From Pseudoruegeria aquimaris (GTDB taxonomy: Bacteria; Pseudomonadota; Alphaproteobacteria; Rhodobacterales; Rhodobacteraceae), in contig NZ_FWFQ01000008.1 of NCBI RefSeq assembly GCF_900172235.1, positions 62,001 through 126,000 on the forward strand: 64,000 nt of DNA. The letters run 5' to 3'. The number at the start of each line of letters is the position of its first letter. Position 1 is the first letter of the stretch. The translations under genes and the position numbers were made by a program. Below are positions 7,759 through 14,853 of this stretch, piece after piece. The notes under the pieces are model-generated. The model had not been told where the DNA came from. It saw only the letters and a list, made by a program, of their open reading frames with translations, and did no database searches.

Positions 7759-9045
7759 TTGGCCGGCACACCGCCCCCCTTCGCCCGTTTCGAATGGATG
7801 ATCGCCTGGCGCTACCTGCGGGCCAAGCGCGCCGAGGGCGGCGTCAGCGTCATGACGTGGATCTCGCTCGTGGGCATCACGCTTGCCGTCTTCGCGCTGA
7901 TCGCCACGCTGGCGGTGCGCTCGGGCTTCCGCACCGAGTTCGTGGACACCATCCTCGGCGCCAACGCCCATGTGACCGTCTACAACGCGATCGAGGTCAC
8001 CGAGAGCGGCGCAACCAGTCGGACGATGGCGGACTACGCCGAGAAGGCCGAAGCCGTGCGCGCCGTGCCCGGCGTCACCCGCGTCGCGCCGCTGGTGAAG
8101 GGCCAGGTCATGGCCAACCACCGCAACAGCAACACCGGCGTGATCGTGTTCGGCATCGCGGAAGAGGATCTCCTCGGCATCCCGCGCGTGGCCGACCCGG
8201 AGAACGGCGAAGGCGACATCGCCCGCTTCAACGAGGGCGTGGCCATCGGCTCCGGCGTGGCGCGCGAACTGGGGCTGATGCTCGGGGATTCCATCACCTT
8301 GATCTCGCCCAACGGGGTGCGGACGGCCTTCGGCACCAGCCCGCGCGTGAACGTCTACGAGGTTGTCTACGTCTTCACCGCCGGCCGCTACGACATTGAT
8401 TCCACACGCGTCTACATGCCGTTCGCCGAGGCGCAGAGCTATTTCAACCGCGAGGGCGTGGCCGATGAGCTGGAGGTCATGGTCGAGGATCCGGAAGCCA
8501 TCGAGAAGCTGCTGCCCGCGATCGTGGAGGCCGCCGGGGAGCGCGCCCTCGTCTGGACGTGGAAGGATGCCTCGGGCTCCTTCCTGCGCGCGCTCGACGT
8601 GGAAGACAACGTGATGTTCATCATCCTGTCGATCCTCGTGCTCATCGCCTCGATGAATATCATCTCGGGCCTCATCATGCTGGTGAAGAACAAGGGCCGC
8701 GACATCGGCATCCTGCGCACCATGGGGCTGACGGAAGGCTCCATCATGCGCGTCTTCTTCATCTGCGGCGCCTCCACCGGCTTGATCGGCACGCTTGCGG
8801 GGGTGATCCTCGGCTGCCTCTTCGCGATCTACATCGATCCGATCTTCTCGGCGGTGAACTACGTCGCCGGCGGCGGCGTCTGGGATCCCTCGATCCGCGG
8901 CATCTACCAGCTGCCGGCCGAATTGCGCCTCGGCGACGTGCTCTCGGCCATCGGCCTGTCGCTCTTCCTCTCCTTCTTCGTGACGCTCTTTCCCGCCCGC
9001 CGCGCGGCGCGGATGAACCCGGTGGAGGCGCTGCGCTATGAGTGA
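7759..9045 (+). CDS. lolC: Lipoprotein-releasing ABC transporter permease LolC/E
   Basis: A 428-residue inner-membrane permease of the LolCDE complex, which extracts mature lipoproteins from the inner membrane and hands them to LolA. Four membrane segments are visible: one near the N-terminus (WISLVGITLAVFALIATLAV) and three in the C-terminal third (FIILSILVLIASMNIISGL, TGLIGTLAGVILGCLFAIY, IGLSLFLSFFVTLF). A periplasmic MacB-like domain of about 230 residues separates them. I prefer the TTG start at 7759 because AGGAG lies 7 bp upstream and the protein then begins at the conserved PPFARFEWMIAWRYL. A GTG at 7708 would add 17 residues. It overlaps lolD by 8 bp. Confidence 0.93.
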   Translation: MAGTPPPFARFEWMIAWRYLRAKRAEGGVSVMTWISLVGITLAVFALIATLAVRSGFRTEFVDTILGANAHVTVYNAIEVTESGATSRTMADYAEKAEAVRAVPGVTRVAPLVKGQVMANHRNSNTGVIVFGIAEEDLLGIPRVADPENGEGDIARFNEGVAIGSGVARELGLMLGDSITLISPNGVRTAFGTSPRVNVYEVVYVFTAGRYDIDSTRVYMPFAEAQSYFNREGVADELEVMVEDPEAIEKLLPAIVEAAGERALVWTWKDASGSFLRALDVEDNVMFIILSILVLIASMNIISGLIMLVKNKGRDIGILRTMGLTEGSIMRVFFICGASTGLIGTLAGVILGCLFAIYIDPIFSAVNYVAGGGVWDPSIRGIYQLPAELRLGDVLSAIGLSLFLSFFVTLFPARRAARMNPVEALRYE

Positions 9046-9721
9046 GGCCATTCTGGAACTGTCGGGCGTGACGAAAGCCTACAAGCGCGGCGAGGCCGGT
9101 GAGGTGCAGGTGCTGCGCGGGGTCGATCTGGTGCTGAAGCCGGGCGAAGTGGTGGCGCTGGTGGCGCCCTCGGGGGCCGGAAAATCCACGCTGCTGCACA
9201 TCGCCGGGCTGCTCGACACGCCCGACGCCGGCGAGGTCCGCGTGGGCGGGCAGGCGATGCAGGGCCGCAGCGATCGCCGCCGCACGGCCGTGCGGCGCGC
9301 CGATCTGGGCTTCGTCTACCAGTTCCATCACCTTCTGCCGGAGTTCACCGCCGCCGAAAACATCATCCTGCCGCAGCTCGCCAACGGCGTTTCCCGGACC
9401 GAGGCCGAGGCCCGCGCCGAGAGCCTGCTGGCCCGCGTCGGGCTTTCCCAGCGCATGGAGCATCGGCCGGCGGCCCTGTCGGGGGGCGAGCAGCAGCGGG
9501 TGGCCTTCTGCCGCGCGCTGGCCAACAGCCCGCGCGTGCTGCTCGCCGACGAGCCCACCGGCAACCTCGATCCGGGCACTTCGGACCAGGTGTTTGCCGC
9601 GCTCATGGATCTGGCCGCGGGCACCGGCCTCGGGGCGCTGATCGCCACCCACAACCTCGATCTGGCAGCGCGCATGGACCGCGTGCTGCGGCTCGAGGGC
9701 GGGCGGCTCGTGCCGGCGTAA
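9038..9721 (+). CDS. lolD: Lipoprotein-releasing ABC transporter ATP-binding protein LolD
   Basis: The 227-residue ATPase partner of LolC. It has Walker A at residues 43-51 (APSGAGKST), the LSGGEQQRVAFCRAL signature, Walker B (RVLLADEPTGNLDP) and the switch histidine (IATHNLDLA). The family-typical VYQFHHLLPEFTAAEN sits in the Q-loop region that contacts the permease coupling helix. The ATG starts inside the last codons of lolC, so the two are translationally coupled. The gene ends 58 bp before an unrelated secreted-protein gene. Confidence 0.96.
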   Translation: MSEAILELSGVTKAYKRGEAGEVQVLRGVDLVLKPGEVVALVAPSGAGKSTLLHIAGLLDTPDAGEVRVGGQAMQGRSDRRRTAVRRADLGFVYQFHHLLPEFTAAENIILPQLANGVSRTEAEARAESLLARVGLSQRMEHRPAALSGGEQQRVAFCRALANSPRVLLADEPTGNLDPGTSDQVFAALMDLAAGTGLGALIATHNLDLAARMDRVLRLEGGRLVPA

Positions 9722-9779
9722 GCCTTTCTTAAAGGCCCTGCCGCAGACTGGCCCCCGATTCTAACGGAGGCTGATTGCC

Positions 9780-10601
9780 GTGAAACCTGTCCGTCTTGCC
9801 GCCAAGGCCGGTTTGATCGCCTGCGCCTTGGCCCTCTCAGGTCTGGCCCTGTCCGGCCTGGCGCCGCCCGGCGGGGCGCTGGCGCAGGGCACCACGCCGC
9901 AGGAGCGGTTCTGGATCCTCTGGGAACATATCGAGCAGGTGGGCACGGACTGTCCGGGCGGGAAGAACTGCGAAACAAGGCGCAGCTACACGAGCCGGCT
10001 GTTCGAGCCCGCCGACAGGGAAGGGGTCTACCGCCTTTTCGGGTTGCTGGATCTGCACGCCGCCAAGCGCGGGCAGGCCGCCGAGCACCCGGAGGCGCCG
10101 CGGATCTGCCAGCACAACGATCCCGAGGTGATGCTCGGCTTCGACCCGGAGCGGCTGCGCCTTTCGGAAAAGATCGATGCGCTCGCCGGCCTGCCTGGCG
10201 TCTACGTCAACCTGCGTGGGCTGAAGGCGCCCGAGGGATATGAGGGCGATTTCGGCGGCAAGCTGCAGGCCGCCTTCGAGAGCCGCTTCCGCAATGCCGG
10301 CATCCGGCTTCTGAGCAAGGAGGAGGTGGAGCGCACGCCGGGCCAGCCCAAGCTCAACGTCTACTTCAGCCGTACCAACCCCGACACGGGCTGCTGGTTC
10401 TCCGTCTTCGCCAGCCTCAGCCAGACCGTCCTGCTGACGCGGGACATCCGCACCAAACTCGTTGCCGGCACCTGGGCGATGTCCTCCGGGCGGTCCGCCA
10501 GCAACCCCGACATCGGCGAATACGATGCCATCCTGCGCGTGGCCGATGCCTTCGTGCGCGACTACCTCAAGGCCAATCCCGGCGCCGGAGGCGGCGGCTA
10601 G
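9780..10601 (+). CDS. Secreted protein of unknown function
   Basis: A 273-residue protein with a clear Sec signal peptide: positive residues at 2, 5 and 9, a hydrophobic core (ACALALSGLALSGLAP), and probable cleavage after ALA near residue 34. The mature part contains four cysteines in its first third (CPGGKNC, RICQHND) and one near the middle (DTGCWFSVF), so disulfide bonds in the periplasm are plausible. The segment LPGVYVNLRGLKAP...FESRFRNAGIRLLSKEEVERTPGQPKLNV resembles a small alpha/beta domain that I cannot name. The start is GTG with CGGAGG about 10 bp upstream. It follows lolD by 58 bp. No function can be assigned. Confidence 0.75.
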   Translation: MKPVRLAAKAGLIACALALSGLALSGLAPPGGALAQGTTPQERFWILWEHIEQVGTDCPGGKNCETRRSYTSRLFEPADREGVYRLFGLLDLHAAKRGQAAEHPEAPRICQHNDPEVMLGFDPERLRLSEKIDALAGLPGVYVNLRGLKAPEGYEGDFGGKLQAAFESRFRNAGIRLLSKEEVERTPGQPKLNVYFSRTNPDTGCWFSVFASLSQTVLLTRDIRTKLVAGTWAMSSGRSASNPDIGEYDAILRVADAFVRDYLKANPGAGGGG

Positions 10602-10717
10602 ACTGGGCGGGGCGCTGCCCGGGATGGGCGCATGCCCGTTGCGCCGCTTTCGTTGCCACGGGGGCTCTCTGCCGCTAGGCTGGTGAAATCACGGGATTTC
10701 ATCCTTGGGAGGGTGCA

Positions 10718-11212
10718 ATGGGAGTTCGCAGAACGATCGCGGCCGGTCTGGCGCTGGCCATGCTTGCCGGGTGCAACGTGGCCGTGGGCACGACGGGCAG
10801 CAACGGCACCGGCGTTGCGGTGAGCACGAATGTCGGCGCGCGCGGCGGCACCTATGTCACCCGCAACGGCTTCACGGCCATCCCCGATCCGCAGGTGCCG
10901 GGCCAGTTCGAGATCCTGGCCGCCGGGCGCTCCGGGGCGGCGGACTACTGGTGCGCGGCCGGCGACTACATCGCCATGGGGCTGGGGCGCGGCGGAAACA
11001 CGCGGATCTATCTCTCCCGCCCCGAGGGTGCCAGCCGCTTCGTGGCCGGGCGCAAGGCCGCGACCTTCACCTACGCGCCCAGTGCGGAGCTGGTGGCCAC
11101 CGGCGAAGCCCTGCCCGAAAGCTACAACTTCTCCGTCAAGCGGGTGGGCGAGAACCGTCACGCGGCGGCGAGCCAGACGGCCTGCCGCCCGATCAACCCC
11201 TTCTTCGACTGA
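10718..11212 (+). CDS. Putative lipoprotein with YWCAAGDY motif (paralogue A)
   Basis: A 164-residue protein with a lipoprotein signal peptide; the lipobox LAGC places the modified cysteine at residue 19. The mature part opens with a Gly/Thr/Ser-rich linker. A domain follows with DYWCAAGDYIAMGLG, RIYLSRPEGASRF, FTYAPSAELVATGE, and SVKRVGENRHAAASQTACRP at the end, in which two cysteines could form a disulfide. The same motifs recur in the lipoprotein at 12276-12719, so the two are paralogues about 1.1 kb apart that flank a GH16 gene on the other strand. GGGAGG precedes the ATG. The domain has no name that I know, and no function can be given. Confidence 0.78.
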   Translation: MGVRRTIAAGLALAMLAGCNVAVGTTGSNGTGVAVSTNVGARGGTYVTRNGFTAIPDPQVPGQFEILAAGRSGAADYWCAAGDYIAMGLGRGGNTRIYLSRPEGASRFVAGRKAATFTYAPSAELVATGEALPESYNFSVKRVGENRHAAASQTACRPINPFFD

Positions 11213-11221
11213 CGCTTCGGC

Positions 11222-12040
11222 TCAGCTCGTCCCGCCCGGCGCCGCGCAGGCCGGCGGCCGGCCGCGCAGGGCAGCCTTCAGGGGCGTATAGGCGACGCAG
11301 GCGAACTGCGCCTGCGCGCGCGTGGCCGGCGCGGTATGCCCGGCCCAGGACGCGATGCTCGGATCGGCGGCCCAGAGATTGGCGAAGAGGCGGCCCGGAA
11401 CGCGCGGCAGGGGCCTTCCCGGGCCTTCCTCGATCACCAGCAAGACGCGGCCCTCGGCCTCCCAGGTGATCCGGCCGGGCTCCCAGGTGAAGGCGAAATG
11501 GTGAAACCCCGCGGAGGCGTCGAAGCCGAGGGGGATGCGCCGGCTTTGCAGGTCGCCGTCCACGAACCAGGCCGCGTGCAGGTGATCGGGCGATTGCCCG
11601 AGGATCTCGATGTCGATCTCGTCGTGGCGGCTGCCGTAGGCGGGGCCGGTGTAGGTGAAGAAACCGGTGACGAGCCCCGTCCCGCCGGCCGCGCGCAGCA
11701 CGGCCTCGTAGCGGCCGTGCCCGGTGGGCGCATCGCGCCGGATCGAACCGCCGGAGAAGCGATTGCCCGGCCCTCCGCGGGGCAGGAGATCCAGCGTGAG
11801 CCCGCCGGCGATCCGGACGTTGGCCCGGCGCCAGTCGGTATCGAACGCGGGGTGGCTGAAATCATATTCCGCGATGTGCCAGCCCGGGGCGGAAGCGCGC
11901 TGGAAGCGTTCGGTGAATCCCGCGGCCGCCGCGATGCCCTGACGGCCGGCGGCTTCCAGGGCTGCCGGCCCTGCCGCGAGCGGCGCAGCCAACCCGGCCA
12001 CCAATGTGCCCGCTGCGCAGGCCAGGCGCCCCACCATCAT
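11222..12040 (-). CDS. Secreted family 16 glycoside hydrolase (ExoK-like beta-glucanase)
   Basis: A 272-residue protein with an N-terminal signal sequence (cleavage probably near residue 24) and a GH16 jelly-roll domain. The catalytic motif HDEIDIEILG puts the nucleophile at E141, the helper aspartate at D143 and the acid/base at E145. SGGSIRRDAPTGHGRYEAVLRAA and HHFAFTWEPGRITWEAEG are also typical. GH16 enzymes of this size cut beta-1,3/1,4-glucans or exopolysaccharide (the ExoK/licheninase group), in the periplasm or outside the cell. Capsule genes lie 3 kb away, so trimming of a cell-surface polysaccharide is a reasonable guess. Two paralogous lipoproteins flank it on the opposite strand. 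Confidence 0.88.
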   Translation of the reverse strand: MMVGRLACAAGTLVAGLAAPLAAGPAALEAAGRQGIAAAAGFTERFQRASAPGWHIAEYDFSHPAFDTDWRRANVRIAGGLTLDLLPRGGPGNRFSGGSIRRDAPTGHGRYEAVLRAAGGTGLVTGFFTYTGPAYGSRHDEIDIEILGQSPDHLHAAWFVDGDLQSRRIPLGFDASAGFHHFAFTWEPGRITWEAEGRVLLVIEEGPGRPLPRVPGRLFANLWAADPSIASWAGHTAPATRAQAQFACVAYTPLKAALRGRPPACAAPGGTS

Positions 12041-12122
12041 GTCCCTCCCGGCCGCTCCAGCCTTGGTTAATTTTCGTTAACCTTAACGATACGCGGGGTC
12101 CGGGCCGGGCGAAAGGGAATGG

Positions 12123-12138
12123 TTAATTTTTGGTTAAC
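12123..12138 (+). promoter_or_regulatory. Candidate CtrA-binding site (TTAA-N7-TTAAC)
   Basis: In an AT-rich gap between the divergent GH16 and lipoprotein genes, TTAATTTTTGGTTAAC is an exact match to the CtrA consensus TTAA-N7-TTAAC. A second, imperfect copy (TTAA-N6-TTAACC) lies at 12067-12082 and is itself an inverted repeat, GGTTAA...TTAACC. The sites could control either gene or both. The match is seen; CtrA control is inferred. Confidence 0.55.
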
Positions 12139-12275
12139 GATGATTTTGACCCCTGCCGGGCGGCGCGGCGCTTGCGGCGCAGGGTCGCGAAACTTTGCCG
12201 CCTTTGCCGTGGACGCCCGCCCGGCCGCGCCGTAGAGTTGTCGCAACGCCATTTCCAGCCCAAGGGAGCGCCCCG

Positions 12276-12719
12276 ATGAAAGCCCTTCTCACCGCCGCCG
12301 CCGTGTCCGTCCTCGCCCTTGCGGGCTGCAACACCTCGGGTTCGAATGGGAACGTCTTCCTGTCGCAGAACTCTCTGCAGGTGCTGCCCAACCCGGCACG
12401 CCCGGTGGATTTCGAAGTGCTGAAACAGGCGCCCAACGGGGCATCGGACTACTGGTGCGCCGCCGGGGATTACGTCATGCGCCGGCTTGGCGTGTCTCCC
12501 ACCGCCCGCGTCTACCTGCGCAAACCCTCCGGCCCGGCCGAGTTCCGCTCCGGCCGTCAAAGCGTCGGCTTCACCGTGGATCCCAGCCCCGAGCTGCGCC
12601 AGCGCGCCGATCTGCTGCCGGGGCGCCTCGCGATGTCGATGACGCGGGTTGGCGAGAACTGGGGCGCGGAACACGCGCGCTTCACCTGCCAGACCCGCAA
12701 TTCCATGCTGCAGTTCTGA
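12276..12719 (+). CDS. Putative lipoprotein with YWCAAGDY motif (paralogue B)
   Basis: A 147-residue paralogue of the lipoprotein at 10718-11212. The lipobox LAGC puts the acylated cysteine at residue 18. The mature part shares SDYWCAAGDYVMRRLG, RVYLRKPSGPAEFRSGRQ, VGFTVDPSPELRQ, and the C-terminal MTRVGENWGAEHARFTCQTRN with two conserved cysteines. It differs mainly by lacking most of the Gly/Ser linker of the first copy. The ATG at 12276 is preceded by AAGGGAG. The 3-bp gap to the next gene suggests co-transcription with yjbQ. A CtrA-type site stands about 140 bp upstream. The function is unknown. Confidence 0.78.
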   Translation: MKALLTAAAVSVLALAGCNTSGSNGNVFLSQNSLQVLPNPARPVDFEVLKQAPNGASDYWCAAGDYVMRRLGVSPTARVYLRKPSGPAEFRSGRQSVGFTVDPSPELRQRADLLPGRLAMSMTRVGENWGAEHARFTCQTRNSMLQF

Positions 12720-12722
12720 CGC

Positions 12723-13145
12723 GTGTGGCAGCGGGGCTTCGAGCTGCGCACCTCCGGTGCGGGGCTCTACGAATTCACCGATGACGTCCGGCACTTCGTG
12801 TCGGAGGCGGGGTGTGACGCCGGGCTGCTCACCCTGTTCGCGCGCCACACCTCCTGCTCGCTGCTGATCCAGGAGAACGCGGACCCGGAGGTGCAGGGCG
12901 ATCTGCAGGCCTTCTTCCACCGCCTCGTGCCGCCCACGAGCGATCCGTCCATGGCCTACCTGCGCCACACCTACGAGGGCCCCGACGACATGCCCGCCCA
13001 CATCAAGGCGGCGATGATGCCGGTCAGCCTGTCGATCCCGATCGCGGGCGGGCAGATGGTGCTGGGCACATGGCAGGGCATCTACCTCTTCGAACATCGC
13101 ACGGCCCCGCACCGCCGCCGGGTGTTCGGCCATATCTGCCCCTGA
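12723..13145 (+). CDS. YjbQ/UPF0047 family protein
   Basis: A 140-residue soluble protein of the YjbQ family, often annotated as secondary thiamine-phosphate synthase because a homologue has weak activity of that kind. Its true role is unsettled. Family motifs are FARHTSCSLLIQENADPEV, YLRHTYEGPDDMPAHIKA and GTWQGIYLFEHR; the histidines are the presumed metal or substrate ligands. The start is a GTG only 3 bp after the upstream lipoprotein stop. The first half of the protein (VWQRGFELRTSGAGLYEFT) aligns with the family from the first residues, which supports this start. Confidence 0.88.
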   Translation: MWQRGFELRTSGAGLYEFTDDVRHFVSEAGCDAGLLTLFARHTSCSLLIQENADPEVQGDLQAFFHRLVPPTSDPSMAYLRHTYEGPDDMPAHIKAAMMPVSLSIPIAGGQMVLGTWQGIYLFEHRTAPHRRRVFGHICP

Positions 13146-13246
13146 GCGCCGCTGCATCTGGGGGTGGCATTTGCCCTCTACCCAAACTGTTGGGTAGCGC
13201 CTATAGTGCCTGTGGATAACTTAGAAATCACTTCAAGGGAGAGGCC

Positions 13247-13714
13247 ATGCGCTGCCCGTTTTGCGGTAATATTGACACCCAGGTGAAGGATTCCCGCCCG
13301 GCGGAGGATCATGTGGCGATCCGGCGGCGGCGCTTCTGCCCGGCCTGTGGCGGGCGCTTCACCACCTACGAACGGGTGCAGCTGCGGGATCTCGTGGTGA
13401 TCAAGTCGAACGGGCGGCGCGAGGATTTCGACCGCGACAAGCTGGAGCGCTCGATCCGCATCGCGCTGCAGAAACGCCCGGTCGAACCGGAGCGGATGGA
13501 CCAGATGATTTCCGGCATCGTGCGGCGTCTGGAGAGCATGGGCGAAACCGATATTCCGTCCAACACGATCGGCGAGATCGTGATGGAGGCCCTGGCCCGG
13601 ATCGATACCGTGGCCTACGTGCGGTTTGCCAGCGTCTACAAGAATTTCCAGGCCGCGGACGATTTCGAGGATTTCGTCCACGAGCTGCGCCCGCCGACAC
13701 AGACGGAAGAATAA
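13247..13714 (+). CDS. nrdR: Transcriptional repressor NrdR
   Basis: A 155-residue repressor of ribonucleotide reductase genes. The N-terminal zinc ribbon is formed by C3, C6, C31 and C34 (MRCPFCG and [13 protein letters not shown]), with the basic RRRRF stretch before the second pair. An ATP-cone domain that senses ATP/dATP follows from about residue 49 ([21 protein letters not shown]). Length and motifs are standard. It is followed 4 bp later by ribD, the usual alphaproteobacterial arrangement. I could not see a convincing NrdR box in the 100 bp upstream. Confidence 0.97.
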   Translation: MRCPFCGNIDTQVKDSRPAEDHVAIRRRRFCPACGGRFTTYERVQLRDLVVIKSNGRREDFDRDKLERSIRIALQKRPVEPERMDQMISGIVRRLESMGETDIPSNTIGEIVMEALARIDTVAYVRFASVYKNFQAADDFEDFVHELRPPTQTEE

Positions 13715-13718
13715 CCCG

Positions 13719-14819
13719 ATGGACAACCGGTTCATGCGGCTCGCGCTTACTCTGGCGGCGCGGGGCCTGGGGCGGTGTTGGCCCAACCCCGCCGTCGGCT
13801 GCGTGATCGTGAAGGACGGCCGCGTCGTCGGGCGCGGCTTCACCCAGCCGGGCGGGCGGCCCCATGCCGAACGCGTGGCGCTGGCGCAGGCCGGCGCGGC
13901 GGCGCGCGGCGCCACCGCCTACGTGACGCTGGAGCCTTGCGCCCACCACGGCAAGACGCCGCCCTGCGCCGAAGGGCTGATCGAGGCCGGTGTGGCCCGC
14001 GTGGTGAGCGCGCTGCAAGACAGCGATCCCCGCGTGGCCGGCAAGGGCCATGCGATGCTGCGGGCCGCCGGGATCACCGTGGAGACGGGCGTGATGGCGG
14101 AAGAGGCGCGCGCCGCGAACCTCGGCTTCTTCCTCAAGGTCGAGCGGCAGCGCCCGATGGTGACGCTCAAGCTGGCCAATTCCTTTGACGGCCGCATCGC
14201 CACCGCCACCGGGGAGAGCCAGTGGATCACCGGCCCGGCGGCGCGGCGCCTCGTCCACGCCGAACGCGCCTGCCATGACGCGGTTCTGGTGGGCGGCGGC
14301 ACGGCGCGGGCGGATGACCCTTCGCTCACGGTGCGCGGGCTGGGCATCGCGCATCAGCCGGTGCGCGTGGTGGCCTCGCGGCGGCTGGATCTGCCGAGAA
14401 CCGGTCAGTTGGCGCGCACGGCGCGCGACGTGCCGGTGTGGCTGCTGCACGGCCGGGATGCAAGCCCCGAGGATGTATCGGCGTGGCAGGCCCTTGGTGC
14501 GGAAACGATCGAGGTGCCGGTGGCGGCCAACCGCGAGCTTTCGGTTGCGGAGGCGCTGGCGGCGCTGGCGGGCCGCGGCCTGACCCGCGTGTTCTGCGAG
14601 GGCGGAGGCGCTTTCGCCGCCTCCCTGCTCAATGCCGATCTCGTGGACAGGCTCGTTGGGTTCACCGCGGGTGTCGCCCTCGGGGCGGAGGGCCGGCCCT
14701 CGCTCGGGGCGATGGGCGTCGAGCGCCTCGCCGAGGCGCCGCGGTTCGCCCTGAAGGAGGTGCGCGCGGTCGGTGGCGACGTGATGCACGTCTGGGAGCG
14801 CGCGGCGCCGGCCACCTGA
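13719..14819 (+). CDS. ribD: Riboflavin biosynthesis deaminase/reductase RibD
   Basis: A 366-residue bifunctional enzyme. The N-terminal deaminase (residues 1-145) has the zinc motifs HAE (GGRPHAERVALAQ) and PCAHHGKTPPCAEGLI. The C-terminal reductase (from about residue 148) starts PMVTLKLANSFDGRIA and includes GESQWITG, DAVLVGGGTARADDPSLTVR and the FCEGGGAFAASLL NADPH-binding stretch. It carries out the second and third steps from GTP to the ribityl pyrimidine. The ATG at 13719 lies 4 bp after nrdR. The rest of the rib genes (ribE-ribBX-ribH) begin only at 19687, separated by three capsule genes on the opposite strand. Confidence 0.96.
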   Translation: MDNRFMRLALTLAARGLGRCWPNPAVGCVIVKDGRVVGRGFTQPGGRPHAERVALAQAGAAARGATAYVTLEPCAHHGKTPPCAEGLIEAGVARVVSALQDSDPRVAGKGHAMLRAAGITVETGVMAEEARAANLGFFLKVERQRPMVTLKLANSFDGRIATATGESQWITGPAARRLVHAERACHDAVLVGGGTARADDPSLTVRGLGIAHQPVRVVASRRLDLPRTGQLARTARDVPVWLLHGRDASPEDVSAWQALGAETIEVPVAANRELSVAEALAALAGRGLTRVFCEGGGAFAASLLNADLVDRLVGFTAGVALGAEGRPSLGAMGVERLAEAPRFALKEVRAVGGDVMHVWERAAPAT

Positions 14820-14853
14820 GCCTGCCGGGCCGGAGGGGCGGGGCGCGCCCTGC

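Noticed and set aside
13146-13246. NrdR box upstream of nrdR
   Set aside because: No pair of motifs resembling the NrdR consensus could be found in the 100-bp leader.
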